Below the pieces are notes generated by a model. That model saw nothing but the letters and a program-made list of their open reading frames with translations. It did no database searches and was not told the DNA's origin. Of a stretch of DNA of 64,000 nt, positions 22,155-34,176 are shown one piece after another (within the stretch, counting starts at the first letter, position 1; the number at the start of each line of letters is the position of its first letter). Location of the stretch: NCBI GenBank assembly GCA_033220425.1, contig CM065653.1:3906001-3970000 (forward strand), written 5' to 3'. The DNA comes from Lepraria neglecta. Lineage: Eukaryota > Ascomycota > Lecanoromycetes > Lecanorales > Stereocaulaceae. The translations under genes and the position numbers were made by a program.

Positions 22155-22312
22155 AGGCTGCCTGCTCCCCCAGACGCTTTTCATCCTTTTCTCTTTCGAG
22201 TTCCCTAACTCCTGATTTCGCAGGAATTACGCCCCTGACCTTGCCTTTCACCTCTAAGCTCGGGCCAATTCACTCATTTGAACTCTCGCCGGATCGTTTT
22301 CTATAATCGCCT

Positions 22313-23636
22313 GCGTCAATTGATGACGACATCATACAGTCCCTTTGGGATTGGGACGACGTTACTTGTAATAATCCTTCGCTGACGAGCAGAGATCGAA
22401 GCGAGCCTTGAGAGGATGCGTACACAGGACCAACCCCCGACGAGTCTGACGAATCAAATGAAGAACAGGCCAAGGCCCAGCAGATTCTCTCTGTCGCTTC
22501 GATTGAGCTGCGGGACCCGCCCAGGGTCTGGCAAACAACGGACGCGGAGAACTCTCCAAGCTTGTCCGACCGCGAAAGGCATTGTTCCTTGACATGCAAG
22601 GAAATTCTGAAAGCCACGAGGGCCTTGCTCAGGCCGTCGAGAGCGCGCATATCGGACTCAAGGATCGGCACGTCGACGACAACACTAGGGTCTTCAACCT
22701 CAGTGGCTCAGAGAAGCCAACCGACGGCCCTGAGGCCTCTGAAAGCTGGATCAGTTCTGACAAGGTGGTGAAGCTCAGGAGAACGATCTTGGCAGCTGCG
22801 CTCAAGAAAAGTCTCCCGCTCATAAGCCCCAATCACTTAGTGGAAATCCCATCGCCTCTATTTTGACTGCAGGGCCACTGGGCGATAGACGAAGCGTCAG
22901 CGAGAACAACGACCCGCAAAATGACCTGCCCATTGCAGCTGAGTCTGAACCGCAATCCCGAGCGGAGGAGGAAAAAGATCCGTCTGCCAACGGCGTTGGC
23001 TCGCCGATAGGAGGTCAAAAGGAAAGAGAGGACAGGGACGCCGAGGGAGACTCCACCGACGACGATGTCGTAGAGGTGGCGGCTTTTTCGGAGAGCGATG
23101 GCGTGAGAGTCTTGGTGCCACCACTACAGAAGAGCAGACCGAATATTGGCTCTGGTGGCAGCACCAAAAGGAAAGACGATAGAGAACAGTCTAGGTCAAG
23201 TATAGGTAAGTTACTTGCCTCTTCTCTTGGGCTTCCTCTTACACGGCCCAGGAGATAATAGCCCACGACGATCCAAAAAGCCTCGCTTAAACCTCAGCTA
23301 CGAACAACCAAGCGTGAAACTGGAGAAACAATTCAACTCACTGCAGGACAAATTGAGCAAGTTGCAGGGCCAAACCAAAAAAGAGCTCGCGGGTATTGAA
23401 ATTCGTCAATTGGAACTTTGAACACACAACACCAATTGACGACGAACATCGAAAACTTCCGCACAGAATTGCGGAAGGAGGTTGAGAAGTTCCGGACAAC
23501 GAAGCTCGTTGAAGAGTGGTTTACCTTTATGACCGAAGGTTACGGAAAGCGCCTAGACTCTACAAAAGAAGACTTAAATGAGCTCCGGAAAAGTTTGACA
23601 GGGGCCGGATGCGCTCTCGAGGAGACAACGTTCTGA
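22313..23636 (+). pseudogene. Decayed gene for an acidic, coiled-coil protein
   Basis: Protein-like sequence moves between frames. An acidic stretch (about 22313-22600, one internal TGA) is followed by open frames 22582-22866 and 22863-23258 with Glu/Asp/Ser-rich low complexity. A likely 46-nt intron (23206-23251, GTAAGT..CCCAG) leads in phase 1 into a basic patch (SKKPR) and a long coiled coil. A one-base shift near 23415 separates the two halves of the coiled coil (to 23421 and 23418-23636). The pattern suggests a nuclear structural or transcription-linked protein, but no family can be named. At least two shifts and one stop argue for a pseudogene. Confidence 0.4.
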
Positions 23637-24475
23637 AGGTTGCTTGCGAAATCCACTGCTAATGCAAAGGAGGTCAGATGCGGTGGTTTTCGCGGTCCCT
23701 CTGACGACTGATTACGCGAAGCGTGCTAGTGGGCTAGGACTCCTTGTTTCTTCAGACAGATTTTGATCGATCTACCTGTGCCTGATTTCGAAACATCTGC
23801 ATAATTCTTGTCCTCCTTCCTTAGAAAGCCTGTGATAGAGGCGAACGTAGCATTGAACACATTATGTGTGAAGCGCGCGGGTAATACAGGTGCTTTCGCA
23901 AGCCTTCTACTGCTGTATGACCATCAAGTACTTCTGAGGTTCTCCTGGAAGAGAATACCTGTGACAGAAAATGCTTCATCGCAAGCTCCTTCGCACCGGC
24001 GCCGATCGTTGGTGTAGACCGCCCTGGTGCATGGCCACTCAAAGCGTGCCTCCCGTGTCTGTCCGCACATGACAGTTAGTTGCGGCGGAGATAGCCGCAT
24101 TCAGATGCGTCCTAATGAGGCTCGGTGCGTCCTATTGAGGCCCGCCAGACTGCGGCAACATGGCCTTAGGCCGCGTGTTGTCGTTGTTCTTCGTTCCAAT
24201 CCACCGATTGCGAAGCTCGAGTCGTTATGAATCTCACTTGCTGCATGATCGTGGTCATCGCCGTTGCCCATTCGCTTCCTCATGAGTGCCCAGTCATCAT
24301 GGATCCGCTGGCTTTCTCGTCGCAAACCGCCAATGCCATTTCACTTACCACCAGCGACTCCAGCATCGGTGATGACGGGGTCTTCATTGTGTCCATCACT
24401 AATCTACACCGGGATCGGGTTTCTTTATTGCTCTAAGCCAATCGTGACGCCTTTCTAACGATTCGCGTTCCGATT
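23637..24475. other. No supported gene
   Basis: Short frames only, none with motifs or splice structure. Confidence 0.4.
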
Positions 24476-24943
24476 TTACAAAAAGCGTCGTCGACCGAGT
24501 ACTTTTTTCCGACTAGGTGGGCTGGCCGCGTTATTATAGGCCAGGATTTCGAGCTTGATAGAAATAAAATCGAGACTAGCTTTGTCCAGTCTCCCGATAT
24601 AGATATGAGTTTCGTCGATAGATTCTCGGTGCCCATCGTTCGCCACCACCAGCTTTCTGAGTTGAGAACGCGAGAAGGTCCGAGATGCCTTGATGAGTGG
24701 GGGGGCAGCGTATTCCACCTGGAAGGAAAGGACAACGTTGCGTAAAGGCCCGGATTGCGGGGAAATACGTAATACGTATGCAAATGGTCCATAATTGTGA
24801 TAGAAAAAGAAGAATTCGAAGACCGAATTGGAATTGGCTTCTACGGCTATTTTAGTCGCTATTTTTTTCCAGGTTTTTATTGGAAAACGATTTATTTGGG
24901 GGTTTATTGGCCCTAAAATAAACGTTGCGACGTTAACGCCCAA
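24476..24943 (-). other. Uncertain open frame, 155 codons
   Basis: Open from a TTG with no ATG near its start, so a complete gene is unlikely. Composition is protein-like, with an aromatic stretch followed by mixed polar residues and a basic tail (RKKVLGRRR). It may be an exon or a remnant. I do not recognise it. Confidence 0.25.
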
Positions 24944-26236
24944 ATAGACTGTGACTGCCTAGCGCCATTGACGCTCCGCTATCGGTATAGGGAATGGAAA
25001 GACGTAGGATAGCTATTAGGGTTTCATGTCTCCCCGCCGGAAACGAAAGGAAAGAAGAACTGAATTCTGCCCTTCCAATGGAGGGCAACCCCGAATTATA
25101 TAACGGGCATTGCTAAGTACGCAATCCCACGTGATTAATTACATGGCCAAGCCCGACGTCTTAGCGCCAGCGCTAGCGCCATTTCAATAGATATACAGCA
25201 TTGCCAGTGCTAAGACCTGACAGTTGGTTCTCGTGGAAAGGCATATGGGATCACAGCAACAATATAGTCAAATCAGCAGCACGAACGGTCTCGTTTAAAC
25301 TTGCAAGAAACCGATGGCCACAACGAAGGACGAGAAAACAGAAAGTGGCTGAGGGGGAGCACGGGAGAGCAGCAAGGGAGCACAGGGAAAGCACGAGGGA
25401 GCAGCGAGCGAACACGGGGGAGCATGAGGGAGCATCGAGGGAGCAGATGGACGAAACGGGCCTTAGCGCGCGAGCAGAGCGACGAGGCCTCAGTCAGTGG
25501 GCGGTCACGTGTTGCCTTAGGTTCGGGGAAACTATATATATATATATATATACATGTCGAGCTTAGGATTAGAGATAACTTGTTTTTATTCGAGAGTAAA
25601 AAAGCAGGACCGCTTTAGAGGGAGCACCGAAAGGGGCAGGGGAAAGCATCGAGGGAGCAAGAGGGAGCACACTACAGCTAGAGGGCTGTGCAAAAGCGCA
25701 GCGCCTGAGATAGGCTCCCCAGCCCTCGGCTTGAGTTGCTCTCGCTGCTTTTCAATATTTTAAGCCTCGCTTGCTGCCAACTACGTAGAACACCGATGGC
25801 TTAGCCCCAAGGCTTGCGACATTGGCAAAAGGAGTCAAGAGCTGCTGCAGGTCCAATAAACGATTGCGCTCCCTCCCGAAGGGGTTACTGCGGATAGCGG
25901 GCTACCCGCCAGCTAGACCTTAGAACCTTGGCGGGGGATTCAAATATCTGCCCACCCCCCCCGCTTTGATCATTAATCAGTCTTTCTTCCTATACAGTGG
26001 TCACCTTGCGGTGGCCTTTATACCTCCCCCTGAACTCCACACTGCTATATAATTCCTCAGCCAGCTAGATAATCTAGTGGCTAACATCTTGGCGCTTATC
26101 TCTAATCCACCGTAAGGGCTTCCTCCAAGAAGGCTGTGCCAGCTTCCATCCGTGCCTTGTCTGAATTGCCTTCCGTCATCAATTTCCAGTTCCCATAGGC
26201 CGTTGCCAGTGTTCTCATGAAATACACCTGAGTACA
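24944..26236. repeat. Low-complexity intergenic tract with minisatellite and TA repeat
   Basis: GGGAGCA-type units at about 25353-25455 and again at about 25614-25665. A (TA)n run of 20 bp lies at 25533-25552. Long open frames through here are artefacts of the repeat, which lacks stops. The second block shares its lead-in sequence with the minisatellite intron at 5.2 kb. The rest, up to the HeLo gene, holds nothing recognised. Confidence 0.6.
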
Positions 26237-28326
26237 ATGGCAGAGGCTGTCGGTCTTGCCTTGGGGGTCGCTGGACTCGCAGGCATTTTCAATGCTTGCA
26301 TGGAAGCCTTTTCGCTTTTCGATGCCAGCCGATCTCATGGTAGAGATTTTGAAATAATCATGACCAGGCTGGATATTGAGAAGACTCTCCTCCTGCAGTG
26401 GGCCGAGCGAGTCGGTCTCCTGGAAAACTGGAACAACGGTCCAGGCCATGACAACCGATTGAATCATCGACAAACTCATTCCGCAGTCGTAAATGCGCTT
26501 AGTTGCGTACTTCACCTTCTTACGGATTCCGAAAGACTACGTTCCGAGTATGGGGTTATATTGAGCTCCCCGACGCTAGATCCTCCTCAGGGCGTGGGAG
26601 TTGAAAGTTCGAGTGGAATAAGGTCTTTTACGAGCTCTTACCGGCAACTCCAAATCAGGATGGGAATAAGACAAGATAACGTGGGCCATCGCTTAAGGAC
26701 TAAGTGGGCCATTCGTGACCGAGAAAGGTTCTCTTCTCTGATCAACGAGCTTAAAACCTTCGTCCAGTCTCTCAATGAGCTATTACCCGCCCCAGAACAC
26801 CATCAACGACTCCTTGTCGAGGACGGAATTGAAAGAATTGCGCAAGATCTTCGTAGCCTACGTCTGGTCCAAGAAGCTTCTGCAAGAGATCACCGTGACT
26901 GGTCAGAGGCGGCGAGTATCCGTGCGGATGCTAGTGAGATGGGCATGGAAGGTTCGCAACGTATCGAGGATTGGTTGCATGGTACTCAAGAGCTGCGGCA
27001 GGAGGGCTCACATAATGCGAGCCGATCAGACCATGGAGGGTTAATCCAGACTTATGACCCCGAAGCCTTCAGAATCGCCGCTACGGGCTCCACCGAGGAC
27101 CTTGTTCAGCTTTACGAATCAGGTTCAGTATCAGTCACCGCCACCGACAGAAATGGTCATTCGCTATTAAGGGTGAGTTGCCAGAAATTGGGTTTGCTCG
27201 CTATGAATTTCAATCTAAGCAGGTATTCAGTATGCTCTAAATGGTCTTTGCGTCGAAAATACCCGACTTTTGTTGAGTAAGGGTTCTAATGCCAATTCCT
27301 TGGAACCACTATCACTTATACCTGGTAAGGACGAGTGTTACGTGTAAGCCTTTCATCACCTACCTTCCATGTTGAGATATATATCTTGATCTACCTTCAA
27401 GGTCCCATCTTACCTTCCTAATTTTTCTGTGCGAGCACTCCCATAGGTACGCCTCCATCCCAGCATCTTGTCCCGAAGCCACAGAGCTGCAAAGCATACT
27501 GCTTCAGAATGGCGCGGATCCGTCCCGGCCTTGTATTGGTGGGAATCTGAGTGGAGATGTCATATTTGACGATCTAGTTTGCGGCGGTGTTCTGCAGGTA
27601 TCCTCGAATGCTTGAGTTTTTCATTTGTAAATTCCTGTTAACGAGTTCCAGAGCCTTCTACCACTCTACCTTTCAAGAAGCCCTAACATTGACCTCGAAA
27701 GGGTTTGTGAAGGAAGAGGTTACACTCGGCTGCTGTGGGCATGCAGCAGCATTTACGACCCTTACGGAAATAAGGTCAATGCAGTCAGATCTCTAATATA
27801 TCGTGGAGCAAATGCTCGCTCTTGCTGTGAGACATTCGGTAATTCGCCTCTCCACCTGGCTTTGCTGTCTGCTAGAGACGAGACGTGTATTTTTGGCAGC
27901 GGGAAGTGGGGAGGAGATAGCCGACAATTACGGCTCATACTTACGGATATACTACGTGGTCACGCAGAAATCGGTATGCGGAATCATGCAGGATTTACTC
28001 CTGCAGACGTGGCCAAAGGATTGAAATGTGTGAAGAGCTGGAATCATGCAATGCGGGACTGTGGGTTTACTATGCATGTCATTGATGACTCTTGGGGTAT
28101 CAATGGATTTGGTCAAGATTTAGACATGCAACTAAGCTTTAGAAAATGGTGGGAAGAATACCACCATTTCGACAGCTGGAGGTGCCAGCCTGACTCTTGT
28201 ACTGAGCAAGACCCCAGGTTGAGGGGTTACCTGCATAGTCCGTGTCCTTGGTGGGAAGCATATTGGGATGAGTGGCTGCGATACTGGCAGTGGGATGTAA
28301 AATTCTCTGAATGGGAGGAGCTATAA
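26237..28326 (+). CDS. HeLo-domain ankyrin-repeat protein
   Basis: Four exons are inferred: 26237-27172, 27231-27324, 27464-27597 and 27652-28326, giving 612 residues. Introns of 58, 139 and 54 nt keep the frame. The start MAEAVGLALGVAGLAGIFNA and the later RDFEIIMTRLDIEK match the HeLo (prion-inhibition and propagation) domain of HET-S-type proteins, about residues 1-215. Ankyrin repeats follow from about residue 273: ATGSTEDLVQLYESG, ENTRLLLSKGSNANS, LQSILLQNGADPS, VRSLIYRGANARS and GNSPLHLAL. The last 100 residues are tryptophan-rich. HeLo domains in relatives act at membranes and drive cell death during heterokaryon incompatibility; ankyrins would sense a ligand. Role here is inferred. 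The gene looks intact, and its third exon uses an acceptor downstream of a nearer AG. Confidence 0.85.
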
Positions 28327-29921
28327 ACGTCAATAGTTCCTACAGGATTTCTTTTTCTACACAGCTGTCCCATTTTAGGACACCCCGTTTGTGACGAACA
28401 ACCCTAGCGAACCTACAAATATGCGATAATAAAATTTCGCTTAGTATGCCTATTCCGCCCGAGTACTCTACCCTTCCTTCTGGCTGCTTTCCTATCTTCA
28501 GATAGCCGTTTAGGGTCTCATTGCACACGAAGAAGAATACAAGAAAACAGAGCATAAAGTCTGAATGAATGAATGATTAGTTTTCTTACGTCCGGAGGCC
28601 CTAGAACTCTAGGGAACGAGTACAGTTCTATCTGCATCTCTTTTCTCAATAATATCTGTTCAGGATTGAGGGATCGCCTGTGGAAGAGTGTTAATTCCCT
28701 ATAGGCTTAGTGCCTTCGGGCGTAACAAATCCTTCATTCATTTCCCCACTAGAGGTGGTGCACAAATTCTTCCCCTCAAAGAAATTCCGGACATAGTATA
28801 GGCTAAAGCGTTCATAGTGGACTAGGCAGATATATATGCCGGCATCTCCAAAGCTAGGATTGAATAAGTTTTGTCGGATATATCGCAAGGGACGCTTCTC
28901 TAGAAGTTTAGGAGGCTCGGCTAGGTAATAGTAGTCACGAGCGTTGTTATGAACAAAGTGAGCAGTTACAGCCGGGTACGAGGCAGCCAATTTAGGCTCC
29001 CTAATGCTACGGTCTATCAGGGTAATTTGGTTCAAACAATAGGGTAAGAGCAAGTTTTTATTTGTTTTTATACACACTTTTGGGATCCTGCTGTAGGGAA
29101 CTGAAGGTTACCCGTTAGTGCCCACGTCGGAGCGGTGTCACTCCGACGCCGTATACTTAGATAGCGATCGTTCTCTTTTTCTCCTCTTCAAGGATTAGTT
29201 CTATAATTAATCTAGACCTACCTCATACTTAGCCTTCACACTGCCTTCGTACCGTTAACGCTTGATTCCCTTTGCCAAGCCTAACACTTGATTCCATTTG
29301 CCAAGCCTAATAAAAATACACATTACAATTATTCAAAGGTGAACGTAGTAGGGGTGAATATAGGCTATTTAGAATAATTGATGAGTAAGAATATAACAGA
29401 GGTAGAAGATATTACCATGCAATTACATGACAATGAAAGATAAGAAGAGGGTTGAGCTTTTTCTGTTACCAATTCTCCAGTCAAGGCTATCACGCTCTTT
29501 GCATAGAGAATGAATTAACCTAAGCGAGTCTGGAGAGGAGCCATTCGCTATTCTTAGGAATATTTTACTCTTATCATATTGAAGGTGGCTGAGTCTAGGC
29601 AGCAGCTTTGCCTGGAATATATACGACATAGAGCTGAGTAATTATAGCCGAATCACAAGGAGCTGGAACAGGCTACCCTTACTGCTCCTCCCTACTCCCT
29701 CAGTGTTCCCAGTAAAGCGGTAATGCTCCCTTCCAAGAACGAATTGGTAATTGAGAATCCTAAGTTTAGGGTGTATAATACAGGCTACAAACGTAGATAA
29801 AACAGAGAGCCTCCATCCATACAGAACTTGAGAAGACAAGTTGCTATCAAGGAATCGTCTTATTCCCTTCGATTATACTATAAGAAGCAGGTATGCATAT
29901 CTTTTACTTCCCCGCCTTCTT
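28327..29921. other. No confident gene; scattered minus-strand frames
   Basis: Frames at 28691-29077 and 29423-29839 on the minus strand have natural-looking composition, but no clear start, splice plan or motif. They may be remnants of a degenerate gene family. Confidence 0.3.
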
Positions 29922-30383
29922 TTACCTGCCAGCCTGTTTCTTCTCAGCAACATACTCAAATCCTCTCCTTTTAATCGCGTCCCAGTTTATCGTAGTACTC
30001 GTTCCCAAACTCCCATCCTTAGTAAGCGCAGTAATAGCTGCTCTCACCCATGTTCTGCAAGTAAATCCAGACTGCTGGGCGACTGGGATGCTTTGTAATG
30101 TTCGCTCCAACCGCGCCTGGTCGTCGACCTTGGCAATGGTGATTTGGACTAATAGTAGGCTGGTCACCGGTCGTCGAAGGTCAACGACTTCATAGCGCCA
30201 TGGAGCGATATTGTTTGGAAGCATAGTATTGATGACATGGTAGCGCTTACCGGCCTGCATCGTCTTCTCGGTCTCTTTCTTATGGCTTAGGATGAGGGCC
30301 CAAGGGTATGACGGATCTCCATATGGATCCGGGATGCCGCGTTCACAAAGGGCGATATGAACTCTGGGCTTATCCGAAGGCAT
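29922..30383 (-). CDS. Conserved-looking fungal protein of unknown function
   Basis: Single exon of 153 residues with a proper ATG and TAA. The layout PRVHIALCERG, then YPWALILSHK, RYHVINTM, then RLERTLQSIPV and a W..A core recalls a small family of uncharacterised fungal proteins with an N-terminal strand followed by a WALI motif. I cannot name it with certainty. No signal peptide or membrane segment is seen. The cysteines (13, 112) are too few for a secreted knottin. It stands alone between remnants and the kinase-like gene. Confidence 0.55.
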   Translation of the reverse strand: MPSDKPRVHIALCERGIPDPYGDPSYPWALILSHKKETEKTMQAGKRYHVINTMLPNNIAPWRYEVVDLRRPVTSLLLVQITIAKVDDQARLERTLQSIPVAQQSGFTCRTWVRAAITALTKDGSLGTSTTINWDAIKRRGFEYVAEKKQAGR

Positions 30384-31023
30384 GCTCGGGTGATGTACAT
30401 ATAATGGAGCCTAGGGATGATCAGAGTAATTGAAGTGGTGATTATAAAGGATGCAAGATCAAAACTTGGCTGAAAGATCCATCGACTGGAACGGTCAAGC
30501 AGAGAGCTCTCCATTCAAGCCCTTTAATACTAGAATTCCAGGCTGGTCCCGATGAAGCGTCTATATCTAGCGCAGGAGCCACAGTGGATCCATGTTTGAC
30601 AGTCTTTCGCTTAGGCAGAGCCTTTCCATTCGTACAAGAAATTTCATGTCGAAGGCGCAAAGGCTTATCGCCTATGCTGACTATGCCATTGGCTGCTGGG
30701 TACGATCTTAGATAGATTTAGAAAATCCTCTGTTACAACCAGAGCCTGGCGCCTAGTAGCGCAACGTAGGATTCGGTACTAATCGCATACATCAGCCATC
30801 GTCGAACCGATTTCTCCGCCAAGTTAGGAGGATTGTCTCATCACTAAAACAAAGCGGCGAAACACTTAAACATAATCTTAATATAAATGAGTCTTACTGA
30901 CAAGCTCTCTCCAAAGCTGACTTCCGCCAATAAATCGCTTAAGACGTTGAATATGACATAGGAGGAGACTCGGCTCCCCTCGAATGCAAGTGGTAATTTC
31001 GCAGTATTGAACGCCTACAGACT
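30384..31023. other. No supported gene
   Basis: Intergenic stretch upstream of the small gene and downstream of the kinase-like gene. Only shadow frames. Confidence 0.5.
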
Positions 31024-31914
31024 CTAGAAGCACTTTCGACGGATTTGCTCCATTCTGTGTTCGTCCCGGAATCGCTCGAAATCGAGGATCTTTTCGATCT
31101 CTGGCCTCCAGAACTCATCGGTATGGTTCACGTTCCAAGGCGATGTAAGCTCCCAATAGTCGAGGTACCAAGCAGCGCTATCCCAATCGATGATTCCTAC
31201 AATCCTATCATTCTTGACTATTATGATGGAGCTGCTCAGATCGCCGTGAGTTACCACAGTCGAGTAGTCTCTGCGATTTTGTAGTCGTATCATCTCCTCA
31301 ATATCAGCACTCCTTTCAAAGGCGTTCTCAGGGCTTTCTTTAAGTGGTAGGCTGATGCCGCGTCGTAGCCAGAGATGAAAGTCTTGGACTGTCGCGAAAG
31401 GTCTAAAGCTGCGCTCTGCCCCTTCTGTGTAGCGATCATCGTAAATTTTGCCTCCGTTTGGTGCCTCGATCCGTCCAGATACTGGCTGTCGGACCTCGCA
31501 TAGCTCTGCCATTATTGCCTTCAACTGATTGCGTAGGTTTTCCTTCGTCTCTTCTCCAATCCCTTCCCAATAGCTCCAAAGCGTCTCCCCTCTTATATAC
31601 TCCATGAGGATGTAGGTGATGCCTCTTCGGCTGAATGCACAATAGACCTTCGGGACGGGTACTGTCGTTAATTCCCGAACTACTTGCATAGAAACAGCCT
31701 CATTGAGATCAATGAGAGGGCCGCATTTCACGCAGATACTTCGAGACAGACGGAAAACACTCCATCCGATACTCTGGCCGCATCGTGTTGCGAGACGTGT
31801 GGCGCAGATGGTGAAGGCTCGGCGTAGCCTGGTGCTTCGAATGGGTTTCGCTTCTAGCAGGACGTATTTGATCGGGCTACTAGGCGACGACTTCTCTAAT
31901 AACTCCTCTCTCAT
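31024..31914 (-). CDS. APH-family phosphotransferase-like protein
   Basis: Single exon, 296 residues from the ATG at 31914; upstream in-frame sequence begins only with GTG. It belongs to the aminoglycoside phosphotransferase/choline-kinase-like fold common in fungi. Motifs seen: CVKCG with Lys63, the hinge ILMEYIRGETL at about 102-112, HGD at 223-225 with the catalytic Asp, and IIDWD with Asp243 of the DFG-like site. Family members normally have Asn five residues after the catalytic Asp (HGDLxxxN); here that position, 230, is Ile. Metal binding may therefore be weakened and activity lost. Substrate unknown. A single C-to-T-like change cannot explain Asn to Ile, so RIP is not the obvious cause. 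Confidence 0.75.
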   Translation of the reverse strand: MREELLEKSSPSSPIKYVLLEAKPIRSTRLRRAFTICATRLATRCGQSIGWSVFRLSRSICVKCGPLIDLNEAVSMQVVRELTTVPVPKVYCAFSRRGITYILMEYIRGETLWSYWEGIGEETKENLRNQLKAIMAELCEVRQPVSGRIEAPNGGKIYDDRYTEGAERSFRPFATVQDFHLWLRRGISLPLKESPENAFERSADIEEMIRLQNRRDYSTVVTHGDLSSSIIIVKNDRIVGIIDWDSAAWYLDYWELTSPWNVNHTDEFWRPEIEKILDFERFRDEHRMEQIRRKCF

Positions 31915-32759
31915 GCTATAGGAGCATGGAGTGTACTGATTGTGGCTCGCTTTCACAGGACAATCAAGTCCTTCCCGGCATATGCTATGCGGGATAGTGT
32001 GACGCGTCTTAGATGGCCCATGCACGTCGACGCCAAAAAAAAGTTCACACTACCCGGAAAGGTCCCGGAGCCCCCTAGCATTATGTGGTGGAATCTCTGG
32101 CGGTGCCCCTTGCACTAAGCCTAAAGCGGTTAGTGTAGTATTTCGCGCACGAAAAGTATATTTACTTTCTGCACGCGACTCCATAGATTTAGTAATAGCA
32201 TGCAATGAACATGGTTCTTCTCATACGAACTGATTAGCAAGCATATATGCTAAAGCTATACGGTGCTATGGTCTTTGGGGTATACTGTAGACCTATAGGT
32301 TTATTGGCGGAGCTAGAAGCTAGTGGAATTGAAAGAATTTGGTGGTTGTGGGGTGCTATTTAGGGGCGCCTTAGGGGGCTCGTTTAGGGGTGTTGCTTAT
32401 GGGGGCCCGGCCCGGAAAAACATGAACTTTTATTTGGCGTTGACGTGCCATGGTACCGCAAAACAAACGATGCCAAGCTCAGCGCTAGCCCCCGCACTCG
32501 TTTGCTAGCGCGGATTTCGTCAGAGGGACTTCTCTCCCGGGGCTCCAAAAATTCTCAATTCTTCTCAATTACTTCTTCCACTTTCAATAGCATTTGCTAC
32601 CCTGCCATATTATTCTGTCTGGGATTCATGTGCGCTACGATACGTCTTCTGCCCCCTTCAATAGGACCAGTACTCGAGCTTCTAGCAAACTTTCCTGTTC
32701 TCCGTCTTCCCTCGACCAGGACTCCGCCATAGCCGCATGCTGAGCCAATAGTAGCCAGT
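31915..32759. other. Intergenic, no gene
   Basis: Between the kinase-like gene and the reductase. A G-rich stretch lies at 32340-32420. I looked for an acetylglutamate kinase reading frame here and found none. Confidence 0.55.
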
Positions 32760-34176
32760 ATGCTGTCTCTCCGCTCCTCCAGTGCTGCCGTAGCTCGAGG
32801 CTGCCAATTGGCAAGGAGGCACGCTCCAGAGTCTTCACCTCGAACGATACTCCCCGCTTCCTCGACATCACGGCGGCACTATGCATCTCCATCCGACTAC
32901 CCCCTCTCTACACCCTCGACGGTTGACCAATTCCTGAGCAAAGATGGCTCCAAGCGTAGGTAAAATAACATTCGAGTCACTTTAGTAACCAGACACAAGC
33001 TAACTCTCGTCCAAGCGGAGCGCAATCGTCAAATATTCTTCGCGACATGAGACCCTCAAGGAGACAACCTCTACAAACTTTCTCGCGACCATACGCCACA
33101 ACCACAAACCCGAACCCTCCATACGGAGCAAAGAATTCGTCGAATTCGAGGCCTGCCAAGGTCGCTCTCATCGGTGCCCGTGGCTACACTGGTCAAGCGC
33201 TTATAAATCTTCTCAATGGACACCCCAACATGGACCTACGGCACGTCTCATCTCGAGAACTGGCAGGCCAAAAGCTGAAAGGCTATGAAAAGCGGTATAT
33301 CATCTACGAGAATCTGAGTGTGGAAGATGTACGGAAAATGCCAGACATTGACTGCTGGGTCATGGCTCTACCTAACGGAGTAGCGAAGCCATGGATAGAC
33401 GCAATCAAGGAGAATGGAAATAATGAAAGCCTCATCATTGATTTGTCGGCAGACTACCGTTTCGACCCAGAATGGACGTACGGACTACCCGAGCTTGTCG
33501 ACCGCTCCAAGATCGCAAAGGCTATACGTATCTCAAATCCAGGGTGCTACGCAACGGCGGCCCAAATTGGAATAGCACCTCTGATACCCTACATGGATTC
33601 GAACTCCTACCCCGTGATAATGGGCGTCTCAGGTTACTCAGGCGCAGGCACCAAACCATCGCCAAAGAACAATATCGAAAACCTTACCAACAACTTAATA
33701 CCCTACTCCCTCACCGATCACATCCATGAGAAGGAAATATCATCTCAGCTCGGGAAAGAAGTAGCTTTCATCCCACACGTGGCCGTTTGGTTCCAGGGAA
33801 TACACCATTCGATCAACATCCCTTTGAACAAGACCCTTACATCACGAGATATACGGAACTTGTACCAGGAACGATACGAGGGAGAGCCACTGGTCAAAGT
33901 CGTCGGTGAGAGCCCATTGGTCAAAAATATAGCTGGCACGCATGGCGTCGAAGTCGGCGGATTTGGCGTACATAGCTCGGGGAAGAGAGTGGTTGTTAAT
34001 GCGACTATTGACAATTTGTTGAAGGGAGCTGCTACGCAGGCGCTGCAGGTAAGTCCATTCCTCGCTCATGACTTTGACATCTGTGCTGACATTCGTTGAA
34101 GAACATGAACCTAGCGCTTGGTTATGCCGAATTTGAGGGTGTCCCGTTGAAGGCTGCCTCGAGCGGGGCGACATGA
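32760..34176 (+). CDS. N-acetyl-gamma-glutamyl-phosphate reductase, mitochondrial, standalone
   Basis: Reduces N-acetylglutamyl phosphate to the semialdehyde in arginine/ornithine synthesis. Exons 32760-32959, 33016-34048 and 34102-34176 give 435 residues. Introns (56 and 53 nt) restore phase, the second with branch site TGCTGAC. An Arg/Ser/Ala-rich start and a second basic patch at about 78-100 suit mitochondrial import. The NADP loop GARGYTG spans residues 120-126. The active-site cysteine is Cys244 in NPGCY, and a histidine-rich GIHHS segment follows. The C-terminus GYAEFEGVPL matches that of fungal ARG5,6. In most fungi this domain is the C-terminal half of a bifunctional precursor with acetylglutamate kinase. 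Here a 110-residue leader replaces the kinase. It may be a duplicated or split form. Confidence 0.88.

Noticed and set aside
25201-25618. Two overlapping Glu/Gly/Arg-rich open frames
   Set aside because: They arise from the GGGAGCA repeat, which lacks stops. The different frames give equally repetitive products.
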